Assembly: GCA_003445035.1 (NCBI GenBank)
Contig: DLVV01000153.1
Span: 6,079 to 14,396, forward strand
Origin: Planctomycetaceae bacterium
GTDB taxonomy: Bacteria > Planctomycetota > Planctomycetia > Planctomycetales > Planctomycetaceae
Reading direction: 5' to 3'
Length of the DNA stretch: 8,318 bases
The notes under the pieces are model-generated. The model was not told the DNA's origin and ran no database searches. It was given only the letters and a program-made list of their open reading frames with translations. Shown in pieces: positions 1 to 6,076 of this stretch. Position 1 is the stretch's first letter, and each line of letters starts with the position of its first letter. The translations under genes and the position numbers were made by a program.

Positions 1-363
1 CGATCCGGCGGACGTCCCGGCTCACGACCTGACGCCCGTCCCGACTCGAGACCAACCGGCGACCGACCCGATGCCCGCCCGGGAATCCGCCCCCGACGTC
101 CCGAACGTCCTCGACGACCCGGGTCGGCTGAACCGACCGAGGCTCCGAACAACAAGAAGCCGGGTTCCCCCGAGAGCCGACTCTTCGGGCGACTCGACCA
201 AGACGGCGATGGGGTGATCCAGGCCGCCGAGATGCCGGCCACCCTTCGCGAACGACTCAAGACGTTTGACACCGACGGTGATGGGAACGTCTCCCCCACG
301 GAGTTCAGCCGCGGGCTGAGGCAGCGACCTGACGTGCCCAACGAACGGTCGCAGGACCGATAA
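1..363 (+). CDS. EF-hand calcium-binding protein, C-terminal part
   Basis: An open frame enters from the left edge of the window and ends at TAA 361-363; its start lies outside, so only the last 120 residues are visible. Residues 1-42 are a low-complexity Arg/Pro/Asp/Gly linker with recurring RPDA/RPDS/RP units. Two canonical EF-hand loops follow: residues 66-77 (DQDGDGVIQAAE) and 90-101 (DTDGDGNVSPTE). Both have acidic residues at loop positions 1, 3 and 5 and Glu at position 12, so both should bind calcium. They are separated by 12 residues, as in a paired EF-hand. Proteins of this style are common in planctomycetes and often exported, but the N-terminus that would show a signal peptide is not in the window. 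Calcium binding is well supported; the biological role is unknown. The methyltransferase gene follows after 26 bases, so the two may be co-transcribed. Confidence 0.85.
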   Translation, partial: RSGGRPGSRPDARPDSRPTGDRPDARPGIRPRRPERPRRPGSAEPTEAPNNKKPGSPESRLFGRLDQDGDGVIQAAEMPATLRERLKTFDTDGDGNVSPTEFSRGLRQRPDVPNERSQDR

Positions 364-389
364 CAAGGCGGCCTGGGGCAAAGAAGCGG

Positions 390-1061
390 ATGGGGCGATC
401 GTGGCGAGACCGGATGGCGTTTTTTCGCCAGGTCCGCGAACACTACCACACGACTGGCGCGATCGCGCCGTCGAGCCGGTTCCTGGCGCGGGCGCAGGCC
501 GGACCGCTGGCGAGCCTGAAGGCCCGCACGGACCGGCCGGTGCGGGTTCTGGAGGTGGGTCCGGGAACCGGCGCGGTGACCAGCCGGATCGTCAAACTGC
601 TCGAACCCGGCGACACGTTCGACCTGGTCGAGATCAACCAGGCCTTCGCCGATCTGCTCCAGCGACGTTTCACCGATGACCCGGCATTCTCTTCGCTGGC
701 CGGCTCGGCCCGCGTCCACGCCGTGCCGCTGCAGGAATTCTCCTCCGATGCCCCCTACGACGTGATTGTCTCCGGACTGCCGATGAACAACTTCTCATCG
801 GAACTCGTCGAGGAACTCTTTGAAGCCTACTTCCGGCTACTCGGTCCCGAGGGAACCCTGTCGTACTTCGAATACATGTACATGCGGCCATTGCGAAAAC
901 TGGTTTCCGGACGGAAGGACCGTCAACGGGTGAACCGGATTGCCGAGCTCATGAGGCGGCACTGTCGTCAAAGGCGAATGCGGACCAGTTGGGTCCTGGC
1001 CAACCTCCCTCCCGCCTGGGTCCAGCATCTCTCGGGAACCGCCGACACGGCGGCGAGTTGA
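390..1061 (+). CDS. Phospholipid N-methyltransferase-like SAM-dependent methyltransferase
   Basis: This is a 223-residue class I SAM-dependent methyltransferase. The N-terminal segment GAIAPSSRFLARA (residues 23-35) is typical of the PmtA / COG3963 group, which methylates phosphatidylethanolamine towards phosphatidylcholine at the cytoplasmic membrane. SAM motif I is VLEVGPGTGAVT (53-64). The acidic residue at the end of strand beta-2 is Glu81 in DLVEIN. Motif IV is YDVIVSGLPMNNF (123-135), where PmtA proteins usually have a SGLP segment. The C-terminal part (YFEYMYMRPLRKL, then a basic stretch and VLANLPPAWV) also fits that group. The ATG at 390 has no clear Shine-Dalgarno sequence. An in-frame ATG at 414 (MAFFRQVREHY) is an alternative that would leave the family core intact. 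The related rRNA adenine dimethylase family shares this fold, but the GAIAPSS segment argues for a lipid substrate. The substrate is inferred, not shown. Confidence 0.82.
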   Translation: MGRSWRDRMAFFRQVREHYHTTGAIAPSSRFLARAQAGPLASLKARTDRPVRVLEVGPGTGAVTSRIVKLLEPGDTFDLVEINQAFADLLQRRFTDDPAFSSLAGSARVHAVPLQEFSSDAPYDVIVSGLPMNNFSSELVEELFEAYFRLLGPEGTLSYFEYMYMRPLRKLVSGRKDRQRVNRIAELMRRHCRQRRMRTSWVLANLPPAWVQHLSGTADTAAS

Positions 1062-1080
1062 GCGTCCCTCCGGGCCGGCC

Positions 1081-1108
1081 CCGGCGGATCCTGGTCGTCA
1101 GCCGCCGG
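1081..1108 (+). terminator. Hairpin after the methyltransferase gene
   Basis: A perfect 7-bp stem (CCGGCGG at 1081-1087, CCGCCGG at 1102-1108) encloses a 14-base loop. It begins 20 bases after the stop codon and just before the next promoter candidate. No T-tract follows, so it could be a weak or factor-assisted terminator, or chance in GC-rich DNA. Confidence 0.3.
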
Positions 1109-1113
1109 ACTGC

Positions 1114-1142
1114 TTGTCGCCTCGCCGACCGGCTGTTCTAAT
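1114..1142 (+). promoter_or_regulatory. Sigma-70-like promoter with extended -10
   Basis: TTGTCG (1114-1119, four of six matches to TTGACA) is separated by exactly 17 bases from TCTAAT (1137-1142, five of six matches to TATAAT). A TG one base upstream of the -10 (1134-1135) makes it an extended -10. The start codon at 1151 lies only eight bases beyond the -10 box, so transcription would begin at or within a few bases of the ATG. This is a motif match only. Confidence 0.45.
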
Positions 1143-1150
1143 CGCGGCCC

Positions 1151-2239
1151 ATGAACGGGTGGGGACAAAACGGCTGGACCGGCGGCCAGTACAGCCTGTG
1201 GCGTGTGCTGCTGGGCCTGGGAGTCGTCTCGCTGGCCGTCCGTCAACTGGCCACCGCCGGGGGCGACCCGGTCACGCTGGTCACCGCTCTCACCGCGTTG
1301 ACACTTTCGACAGCTGTGATTGTCGGCTGGTGGGACAGCCCGGCCGCAGCCCTGCTGGCCACGGTGACCGCCGGGCTGATCGTCCAGGATTCTGCCCTGT
1401 CACCTCGACTCTGGCCCCTGGTGGCCATGCTGGTGCTGCACGCCGTGGCCCCCCCAGCACCGTACGGTTCCCGAATGGCCCGGGGACGGATCAATCCCGA
1501 CGGGGACTGGCGACTGCCGGCGTGGCTGCACGCCGGCGGCTGGATCGTGCTGCTGACGGCCAGCGTGCTGGCCGTCTTCGACGCGGACCTCGATGAAACC
1601 GGCTGGACCAACCTGGCCAACCGCGTCGGAGTCGTGACCGCCACCATCCTCGCCGCGGCACCGCGGACCCGTCGACTGGCCTGGCTGATCGTGGGGGTGG
1701 CCTGGATCGGGGTGGCCTGGACCGGGGTGGTCGACTGGTGGCTGGCCGGACTGGTCCCGGCCTGGCTGTTGTCCGGCGACCCGACCTGGGTTCCTGCCGG
1801 CCGTCACCAGGACAACCGATCGGGGCCGGCCTGGCTGTTTTACGACGGACACTGTGGCCTGTGTCACCGCTGTGTCCGGCTGGTGCTGTCCGAGGACCGC
1901 CGCGAGGACACGATTCGACTGGCTCCGCTCCAGGGGGCAGCATTTTCGGAGATGGTCGAGCCGTCGGTGCGCGAACGATTGCCCGACAGCATCGTGTTGG
2001 TCACCCCCTCCGGTGAAGCCCTCTGCCGATCGGCCGCGGTGCTCGAACTGGGCCGTCTGCTCGGAGGCAGCTGGCGGTTGGCCTCGGGTTTCGCCCGCAT
2101 GATCCCCCGTCCCCTGGCCGACCTGGCGTACCGCCTGGTGGCGACGATCCGTCACCGCCTGTTTGGTCGTCCCGCCGAAGCCTGCCCGCTGATTCCCGAC
2201 GAATTGCGGGGCCGATTTGACCTTCGGCACGACGAGTGA
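1151..2239 (+). CDS. Membrane protein fused to a C-terminal DCC-family (DUF393) thiol-redox domain
   Basis: This 362-residue protein has two parts. Residues about 15-208 contain roughly seven or eight hydrophobic stretches (for example 17-34, 42-60, 86-102, 128-145 and 176-208), so this part should be a multi-pass membrane region. It starts with YSLWRVLLGLG, reminiscent of the first helix of HTTM/DoxX-like proteins, but no family is certain. Residues about 226-350 are a DCC domain: WLFYDGHCGLCHRCVRLVL carries the defining D-x-x-C-x-x-C pattern (Asp232, Cys235, Cys238). It is followed by the usual DSIVLVTPSGEALCRSAAVLEL strand-and-helix region and a late cysteine (Cys345). DCC proteins are predicted thioredoxin-fold thiol-disulfide oxidoreductases, but their substrates are largely unknown. 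The ATG has no Shine-Dalgarno sequence and lies immediately after a promoter candidate. The domain call is confident; the role is not known. Confidence 0.85.
   Translation: MNGWGQNGWTGGQYSLWRVLLGLGVVSLAVRQLATAGGDPVTLVTALTALTLSTAVIVGWWDSPAAALLATVTAGLIVQDSALSPRLWPLVAMLVLHAVAPPAPYGSRMARGRINPDGDWRLPAWLHAGGWIVLLTASVLAVFDADLDETGWTNLANRVGVVTATILAAAPRTRRLAWLIVGVAWIGVAWTGVVDWWLAGLVPAWLLSGDPTWVPAGRHQDNRSGPAWLFYDGHCGLCHRCVRLVLSEDRREDTIRLAPLQGAAFSEMVEPSVRERLPDSIVLVTPSGEALCRSAAVLELGRLLGGSWRLASGFARMIPRPLADLAYRLVATIRHRLFGRPAEACPLIPDELRGRFDLRHDE
1694..1738 (+). repeat. Three tandem 15-bp units inside the membrane-protein gene
   Basis: Units at 1694-1708 (GGGGTGGCCTGGATC) and 1709-1723 (GGGGTGGCCTGGACC) differ by one base, and a third, diverged unit is at 1724-1738. 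They encode the five-residue steps GVAWI, GVAWT and GVVDW in a hydrophobic segment. The repeat keeps the reading frame, so copy-number change would lengthen or shorten a membrane helix without a frameshift. Confidence 0.7.
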
Positions 2240-2255
2240 TTTGGAGCGGGGGCTC

Positions 2256-2264
2256 TGCTAAGCT
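2256..2264 (+). promoter_or_regulatory. Weak extended -10 candidate upstream of the dehydrogenase gene
   Basis: TGCTAAGCT has a TG one base before TAAGCT, as in an extended -10 element, and lies 68 bases before the ATG at 2333. No convincing -35 element lies at the right distance. A TTGTCG at 2289-2294 is nearer the gene but has no good -10 17 bases downstream. A promoter in this gap is plausible, but its exact position is not settled. Confidence 0.2.
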
Positions 2265-2332
2265 GGCTGTTCGCGCCCGACTTCATCGTTGTCGGCCGAC
2301 CTTCAACGGCCACTCAGCACGGAATCCACCTC

Positions 2333-3250
2333 ATGGCAGCTCCTTCGATTGTCCCCGGCGAAACTCGCATCGGCTGGATCGGCACCGGCGTGATGGGTGC
2401 CAGCATGGTCGGTCACCTGATCGACGCCGGTTTTCAGGCCACCGTCTACTCGCGGACCCGCAGCAAGGCCGAACCGGTACTCGCCAAGGGCGCCGAGTGG
2501 GCCGATTCGCCCAGGGCGGTCGCCGAGGCATCCGACGTGATCTTCGCGATCGTCGGGTTTCCCTCCGACGTCCGCGAGGTGATGCTGGGTGACGACGGAG
2601 CACTGGCCGGTTCGAAACCCGGCAACGTGCTGGTCGACATGACCACCAGCGAACCGTCTTTGGCCGTCGAGATCCACGAGGCGGCCCAGGCCCGCGACGT
2701 GCACAGCGTCGACGCCCCGGTCTCCGGTGGCGACGTCGGTGCCAAGAACGGCACGCTCTCGATCATGATCGGTGGCGACGCCGAGGTGGTCCAGGCCCTG
2801 CAGCCGTGCTGGGACGCGATGGGAGGCACGATCGTGCACCAGGGCGGTGCCGGAGCCGGACAACACACCAAGATGGTCAACCAGATCCTGATCGCCACCA
2901 ACATGATCGGGGTCTGCGAGGCCCTGCTGTACGGGCAGAAGGCCGGACTCGACCTGCCAACGGTCCTCGAGTCGGTCGGTGGTGGCGCAGCCGCCAGCTG
3001 GTCACTGTCGAACCTCGGCCCCCGGATCATGGACAACAACTTCGATCCCGGGTTCTTCGTCGAGCACTTCATCAAGGACATGGGCATCGCATTGTCCGAG
3101 GGCAAGACCCTGGGCCTCTCGCTGCCCGGGCTCGCCCTCTCGCACCAGCTCTACCTGGCCCTGCAGGCGCAGGGCCACGGACGCGATGGAACCCACGCAC
3201 TGGAACTGTCGCTGGCATCCGGATCGGGTGTCGACTGGAAGAACCGCTAG
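2333..3250 (+). CDS. NAD(P)-dependent beta-hydroxyacid dehydrogenase (3-hydroxyisobutyrate dehydrogenase family)
   Basis: This 305-residue protein has the normal length for the family that includes 3-hydroxyisobutyrate dehydrogenase, tartronate semialdehyde reductase and succinic semialdehyde/glyoxylate reductases. The N-terminal Rossmann motif is [10 protein letters not shown] (13-22, G-x-G-x-x-G). Strand beta-2 ends in YSRTRSK (39-45); basic residues there usually favour NADPH. The substrate-binding motif is [11 protein letters not shown] (127-137). The catalytic lysine should be Lys180 in [11 protein letters not shown], with Asn184 as its partner, and Lys248 in FIKDM matches another conserved active-site position. 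All key residues are present, so the enzyme should be active in the cytoplasm, reversibly oxidising a beta-hydroxyacid to a semialdehyde. The exact substrate cannot be read from the sequence, so no gene symbol is given. dapA follows after 80 bases, which may mean co-transcription, but no standard lysine-pathway step uses this family. Confidence 0.88.
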   Translation: MAAPSIVPGETRIGWIGTGVMGASMVGHLIDAGFQATVYSRTRSKAEPVLAKGAEWADSPRAVAEASDVIFAIVGFPSDVREVMLGDDGALAGSKPGNVLVDMTTSEPSLAVEIHEAAQARDVHSVDAPVSGGDVGAKNGTLSIMIGGDAEVVQALQPCWDAMGGTIVHQGGAGAGQHTKMVNQILIATNMIGVCEALLYGQKAGLDLPTVLESVGGGAAASWSLSNLGPRIMDNNFDPGFFVEHFIKDMGIALSEGKTLGLSLPGLALSHQLYLALQAQGHGRDGTHALELSLASGSGVDWKNR

Positions 3251-3279
3251 AAAACCAGCCAGGCCACTCGAAGCGGTTC
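3241..3279 (+). other. Inverted repeat spanning the dehydrogenase stop codon
   Basis: GAACCGCT (3241-3248) and AGCGGTTC (3272-3279) are perfect 8-bp complements with a 23-base loop. The left arm includes the first base of the stop codon TAG (3248-3250). No T-tract follows. A smaller hairpin (AGTCC 3293-3297, GGACT 3301-3305) lies between it and dapA. They could partly separate expression of the two genes or protect a processed 3' end. Confidence 0.35.
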
Positions 3280-3319
3280 ACACCTCGGAGACAGTCCCGG
3301 GGACTCGTGTCGAGACAGG

Positions 3320-3324
3320 AAGGA
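3320..3324 (+). promoter_or_regulatory. Ribosome binding site that decides the dapA start
   Basis: AAGGA, within the purine run 3317-3330, lies six bases before ATG 3331. The reading frame is open much further upstream, back into the dehydrogenase gene, so this site together with the family's usual N-terminus fixes the start. Confidence 0.65.
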
Positions 3325-3330
3325 AAGAGG

Positions 3331-4230
3331 ATGGGAAGCAAGGGTGAACAATTCGCCGGATTGACCGTGGCGCTGGTGACGCCGTTTGCCGACGGCAAAC
3401 TCGATGAAGCGGCCCTGAGAGCACTGGTCGATTTTCACGCCGAATCCGGCACCGACTGCGTCAGCCCCGTGGGAACGACCGGGGAAAGTCCCACGCTGTC
3501 GCACGACGAGCACGAACAGGTGATCCGGGTCGTCTGCGAACAGGCCGCCGGTCGAATCCGGGTCATGGCCGGGACCGGTTCCAACAGCACGTCCGAAGCG
3601 ATCCGATTGACGAAGTTCGCCCAGTCGGTCGGAGCCGACGCGGCCCTGATGGTCGCCCCGTACTACAACAAGCCAACCCAGGACGGGTTCTTTGAACATT
3701 ATCGGGCGGTGAGCGAGGCCGTGGATCTGCCAATCGTGCTCTACAACATCCCGGGCCGTACGGCCAAGAACATGGAACCCGAGACGATCGCCCGAATCGG
3801 CGAACTCGACAACGTCGTGGCGGTCAAGGAGTCCACCGGTTCGATGGACCAGGCCTCCCAGGTCCTGGCCATCTCCGATCTCACGGTGCTCTCCGGTGAC
3901 GACAGCCTGACCCTGCCGCTGCTGGCAATCGGTGGCCGCGGGGTCGTCTCGGTCGTTGGCAACATCATCCCCGATGACGTCAAGGCGATGCTGGTGGCGT
4001 TCGAAAACGGGGAACTCGCCGAGGCCCAGCAGTGGCACGCACGACTGTTCCCCCTCTGCCGAGACCTGCTCGGCCTGGCCACCAACCCGATCCCGATCAA
4101 GGCCGCGATGGGCCTTCTGGGACGGGACACCGGCGAAGTGCGACTGCCGATGACACCATTGGCGTCTGGAGAACTGGCCGATCTCAAGACGACACTCTCG
4201 GGTTATGGTCTGTTGTCGGCAACCGGTTGA
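3331..4230 (+). CDS. dapA: 4-hydroxy-tetrahydrodipicolinate synthase
   Basis: DapA condenses pyruvate with aspartate semialdehyde, the first committed step to diaminopimelate and lysine, in the cytoplasm. The product has 299 residues, normal for this TIM-barrel family. Residues run five ahead of the E. coli enzyme. The Schiff-base lysine is Lys166 in VAVKESTG (E. coli Lys161), the catalytic Tyr is Tyr138 in LYNIPGRT (Tyr133), Arg143 matches Arg138, and Thr49/Thr50 in GTTGES match Thr44/Thr45. Tyr111 in APYYNKP matches Tyr106. The lysine feedback site known from E. coli also looks intact: His58, His61, Asn85 and Glu89 correspond to His53, His56, Asn80 and Glu84, so lysine sensitivity is likely. 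Related aldolases (N-acetylneuraminate lyase, 2-keto-3-deoxygluconate aldolase) are less likely because the GTTGES, YYNKP and NIPGRT set is DapA-like. The gap before it is too short for a lysine riboswitch. Confidence 0.95.
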   Translation: MGSKGEQFAGLTVALVTPFADGKLDEAALRALVDFHAESGTDCVSPVGTTGESPTLSHDEHEQVIRVVCEQAAGRIRVMAGTGSNSTSEAIRLTKFAQSVGADAALMVAPYYNKPTQDGFFEHYRAVSEAVDLPIVLYNIPGRTAKNMEPETIARIGELDNVVAVKESTGSMDQASQVLAISDLTVLSGDDSLTLPLLAIGGRGVVSVVGNIIPDDVKAMLVAFENGELAEAQQWHARLFPLCRDLLGLATNPIPIKAAMGLLGRDTGEVRLPMTPLASGELADLKTTLSGYGLLSATG

Positions 4231-4241
4231 CGTGGCAGAAT
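4213..4241 (+). promoter_or_regulatory. Sigma-70-like promoter candidate before the PilB/GspE-like gene
   Basis: TTGTCG (4213-4218) is followed after 17 bases by CAGAAT (4236-4241); each hexamer matches the consensus at four of six positions. The -35 lies inside the end of dapA. Transcription would begin near 4248, about 30 bases before the GTG start. The -35 hexamer and spacing are the same as at 1114-1142. Motif match only. Confidence 0.35.
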
Positions 4242-4266
4242 TGGAAGCTCAACGAGTCGAGTGTTC

Positions 4267-4272
4267 GGGAGG
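4267..4272 (+). promoter_or_regulatory. Strong Shine-Dalgarno sequence selecting GTG 4279
   Basis: GGGAGG lies six bases before GTG 4279, ideal spacing. An in-frame GTG at 4261 would place this site inside the coding region and has no ribosome binding site of its own, so 4279 is preferred. Confidence 0.65.
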
Positions 4273-4278
4273 TTGGCG

Positions 4279-5586
4279 GTGATCTTCAAGTTCGGCAAGA
4301 AGGGCAAGAAAGCTTCCGGTGGACAGGGCGATGACGTCGAAGTCGAACTGATCCGGTTTCAGACCGAGTTCGACGTGAAAGCCAACGAGAAGCTGGTTCG
4401 CGTCGCCATTGAACCGCTGAAGGAACTCCTCACCGACGGGTTGACTCGCCGAGCCGAGACAATCCGCGTCGATCCCAAGGGAGACCGGGCCACGATCGGT
4501 TTCCTGATCGACGGGGTCCCCGTTCCCGCCGGTCGCATTCCCCGGCAGCGGGCCCACGCCATGACCCAGATGACCAAGGTCCTGGCCGGACTGAATGCCG
4601 GGGAGCGGGCTCAGCCACAGGCCGGAGCGGTCAAGGCGTCACTTTCTGACGACGAGTACGAATTGCAGGTGTTCACGCAACCGGTCTCCGGTGGAGTCGA
4701 ACGGCTGACTGTCCACTTCCGCAATCTCGATGAACGACTCGACAAGCCCGAAGACATCGGAATGACGGTCGAGCTGAAGACGAAAATCCGCGATCTGACC
4801 GGAAGCGGACAGGGCCTATTCCTGGCCTGTGGCCCGTCTCGCAGCGGCGTGACCACCACCCTGTACGCCTCGGTCCGCGGCCTGGATGCCTACCTCCGGG
4901 ACATCCAGACGATCTGTTTCACCGAAGACCGTGAACTGATCAATATCACAAAGTTCGAGGTGAATCCGGAGGATGATCTCGAGGAATCACTCCGGCGATG
5001 CGTCCGTGTCGAACCCGACGTGATCCTGCTGGACCCGGTGCTCGATGCCGATGTCGCCCAGGTGATCGTCGGTTTCCACGACAATGTCGGTTTCATGACC
5101 GAGATCGCCGCCGCCGACGCCGTGGCGGGATTGCTGAAATGGTCCGAGTGGATCGGCGATCCCGCGCTCGCTGCCGCGTCGCTCAATGGAGCCATCAGCC
5201 AGAAGCTGATCCGAAAACTCTGCAACGAATGCAAGGAAGCCTACAAGCCCAACCCGAAACTGATGAAGAAGATCGGGCTGGATCCCGAAGAGATCTCGGT
5301 GCTGTACCGCAAGGCCCGGCCACCGGAAGAGGTCACTCAGCGTGGAGAGGAGATCGAACCGTGCTTGCCGTGCAATGACACGGGCTACCGCGGGCGAGTG
5401 GCGGTTTTCGAGTTGATCGAGGTGAACGAGGAAATCCGGCAAATGATCGCCTCCGGTGCCGACGCCGGGCAACTGAAGACCCAGGCCCGCGCGGCCGACA
5501 TGCTCACGCTGCAGAAGGACGCCATGAGGCACGTCGCCGATGGCACGACGTCGCTCGAAGAACTGCAACGGGCGTTCAAGAGCTGA
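4279..5586 (+). CDS. PilB/GspE-like protein with degenerate ATPase motifs (probable pseudo-ATPase)
   Basis: This 435-residue protein belongs to the secretion/pilus ATPase family (GspE, PilB, PulE) by overall pattern. GQGLFLACGPSRSGVTTTLY (178-197) matches the family's GLILVTGPTGSGKTTTLY, and SQKLIRKLCNECK, then CLPC, then GYRGRVAVFELIEV match the C-terminal region. The four zinc-binding cysteines are present (Cys315, Cys318, Cys362, Cys365). The catalytic motifs are not. The Walker A lysine is Val191 (GTG at 4849-4851). The Walker B region is EPDVILLDPVLDAD instead of DPDVIMVGEIRD-like, so its Glu is lost. The His box reads VGFMTEIAAADA, without the TLHTNDA histidine. The Asp box is reduced to FTEDRELI. 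The N-terminal MshEN-type domain of full-length PilB is also missing. The protein probably does not hydrolyse ATP; a structural or regulatory role is inferred. No pilin or secretin gene is nearby. It probably uses its own promoter or reads through from dapA. Confidence 0.85.
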   Translation: MIFKFGKKGKKASGGQGDDVEVELIRFQTEFDVKANEKLVRVAIEPLKELLTDGLTRRAETIRVDPKGDRATIGFLIDGVPVPAGRIPRQRAHAMTQMTKVLAGLNAGERAQPQAGAVKASLSDDEYELQVFTQPVSGGVERLTVHFRNLDERLDKPEDIGMTVELKTKIRDLTGSGQGLFLACGPSRSGVTTTLYASVRGLDAYLRDIQTICFTEDRELINITKFEVNPEDDLEESLRRCVRVEPDVILLDPVLDADVAQVIVGFHDNVGFMTEIAAADAVAGLLKWSEWIGDPALAAASLNGAISQKLIRKLCNECKEAYKPNPKLMKKIGLDPEEISVLYRKARPPEEVTQRGEEIEPCLPCNDTGYRGRVAVFELIEVNEEIRQMIASGADAGQLKTQARAADMLTLQKDAMRHVADGTTSLEELQRAFKS

Positions 5587-5732
5587 TGATTCGGCCGTTG
5601 CTGCGGTAACGAGTTAAAATTTACCGGTTTTGCCGAAGATTCTGGTTGTGACGGCCGATCTGACTTAACAGCCGGCGCGTGTCGGTCGATTTGATACTCC
5701 GGCTCGAACAGCGGCCAGAATCGAGGCCTCAC

Positions 5733-5975
5733 ATGATGTCTACCAGCAAGCGTCTCGCCAGCGGTCTGATCCTGCTGGCCGCCGCGGGAACAGCCGGCCT
5801 GGCCGGTTGCCAGACCACCGTCGGCGGACAGACTCTGCCATCGGGCTACTACCTCCGGGACGACGTCCAGTACTTCCCGTCCGGACCGGAATTCCTGCTC
5901 CACAACACCGAGCGGGCCTACCAGCAGAGACAGGAACAACAGGACCTCGGCGACGACCCGGACGTCCAACCCTGA
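5733..5975 (+). CDS. Small predicted lipoprotein (80 residues)
   Basis: The protein starts with a lipoprotein signal peptide: basic MMSTSKR, a hydrophobic stretch LILLAAAGTAG, and the lipobox LAGC with the acylated Cys at residue 26. The mature part would be only about 55 residues. It contains LPSGYYLRDDVQYFPSGPEF, then a Gln/Arg-rich stretch (YQQRQEQQ) and an acidic tail (DLGDDPD). There is no known enzyme motif. I have the impression that short planctomycete lipoproteins carry similar GYYL-DDVQYFP-GPEF segments, but this is from memory. Start choice: GAGG at 5723-5726 is six bases before ATG 5733; ATG 5736 is equally in frame. An in-frame GTG at 5679 would place 18 extra residues before the signal peptide and is unlikely. 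It should be anchored in a membrane through its lipid. Function unknown. Confidence 0.78.
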   Translation: MMSTSKRLASGLILLAAAGTAGLAGCQTTVGGQTLPSGYYLRDDVQYFPSGPEFLLHNTERAYQQRQEQQDLGDDPDVQP

Positions 5976-6076
5976 TCGACAGACACCAACTCCACCTTAC
6001 GGTTCTCTCCAGTGAATCTCCTCTCCCCCTTTTCCCGGTCACGCTCCGGCAATAGGCGATGACTCGGGCGAACCCC

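Noticed and set aside
1400..2230. 276-residue minus-strand open frame opposite the DCC membrane protein
   Set aside because: Its composition is low-complexity (Gln/Gly/His/Arg-rich) with no motif, and it lies wholly antisense to a recognised gene.
2806..3330. Upstream extension of the dapA reading frame into the dehydrogenase gene
   Set aside because: The extension overlaps a well-supported gene in another frame, is Arg/Pro/Gly-rich without any motif, and the family start with a good ribosome binding site is at 3331.
3251..3330. Lysine riboswitch upstream of dapA
   Set aside because: The gap is 80 bases, much shorter than the lysine riboswitch aptamer (about 170 bases), and none of its conserved core was seen.
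3247..4038. 263-residue minus-strand open frame opposite dapA
   Set aside because: It is antisense to a certain gene and shows no domain, signal peptide or ribosome binding site.
4261..4278. GTG 4261 as start of the PilB/GspE-like gene
   Set aside because: The strong GGGAGG at 4267-4272 is correctly spaced for GTG 4279 and would lie inside the coding region if 4261 were used.
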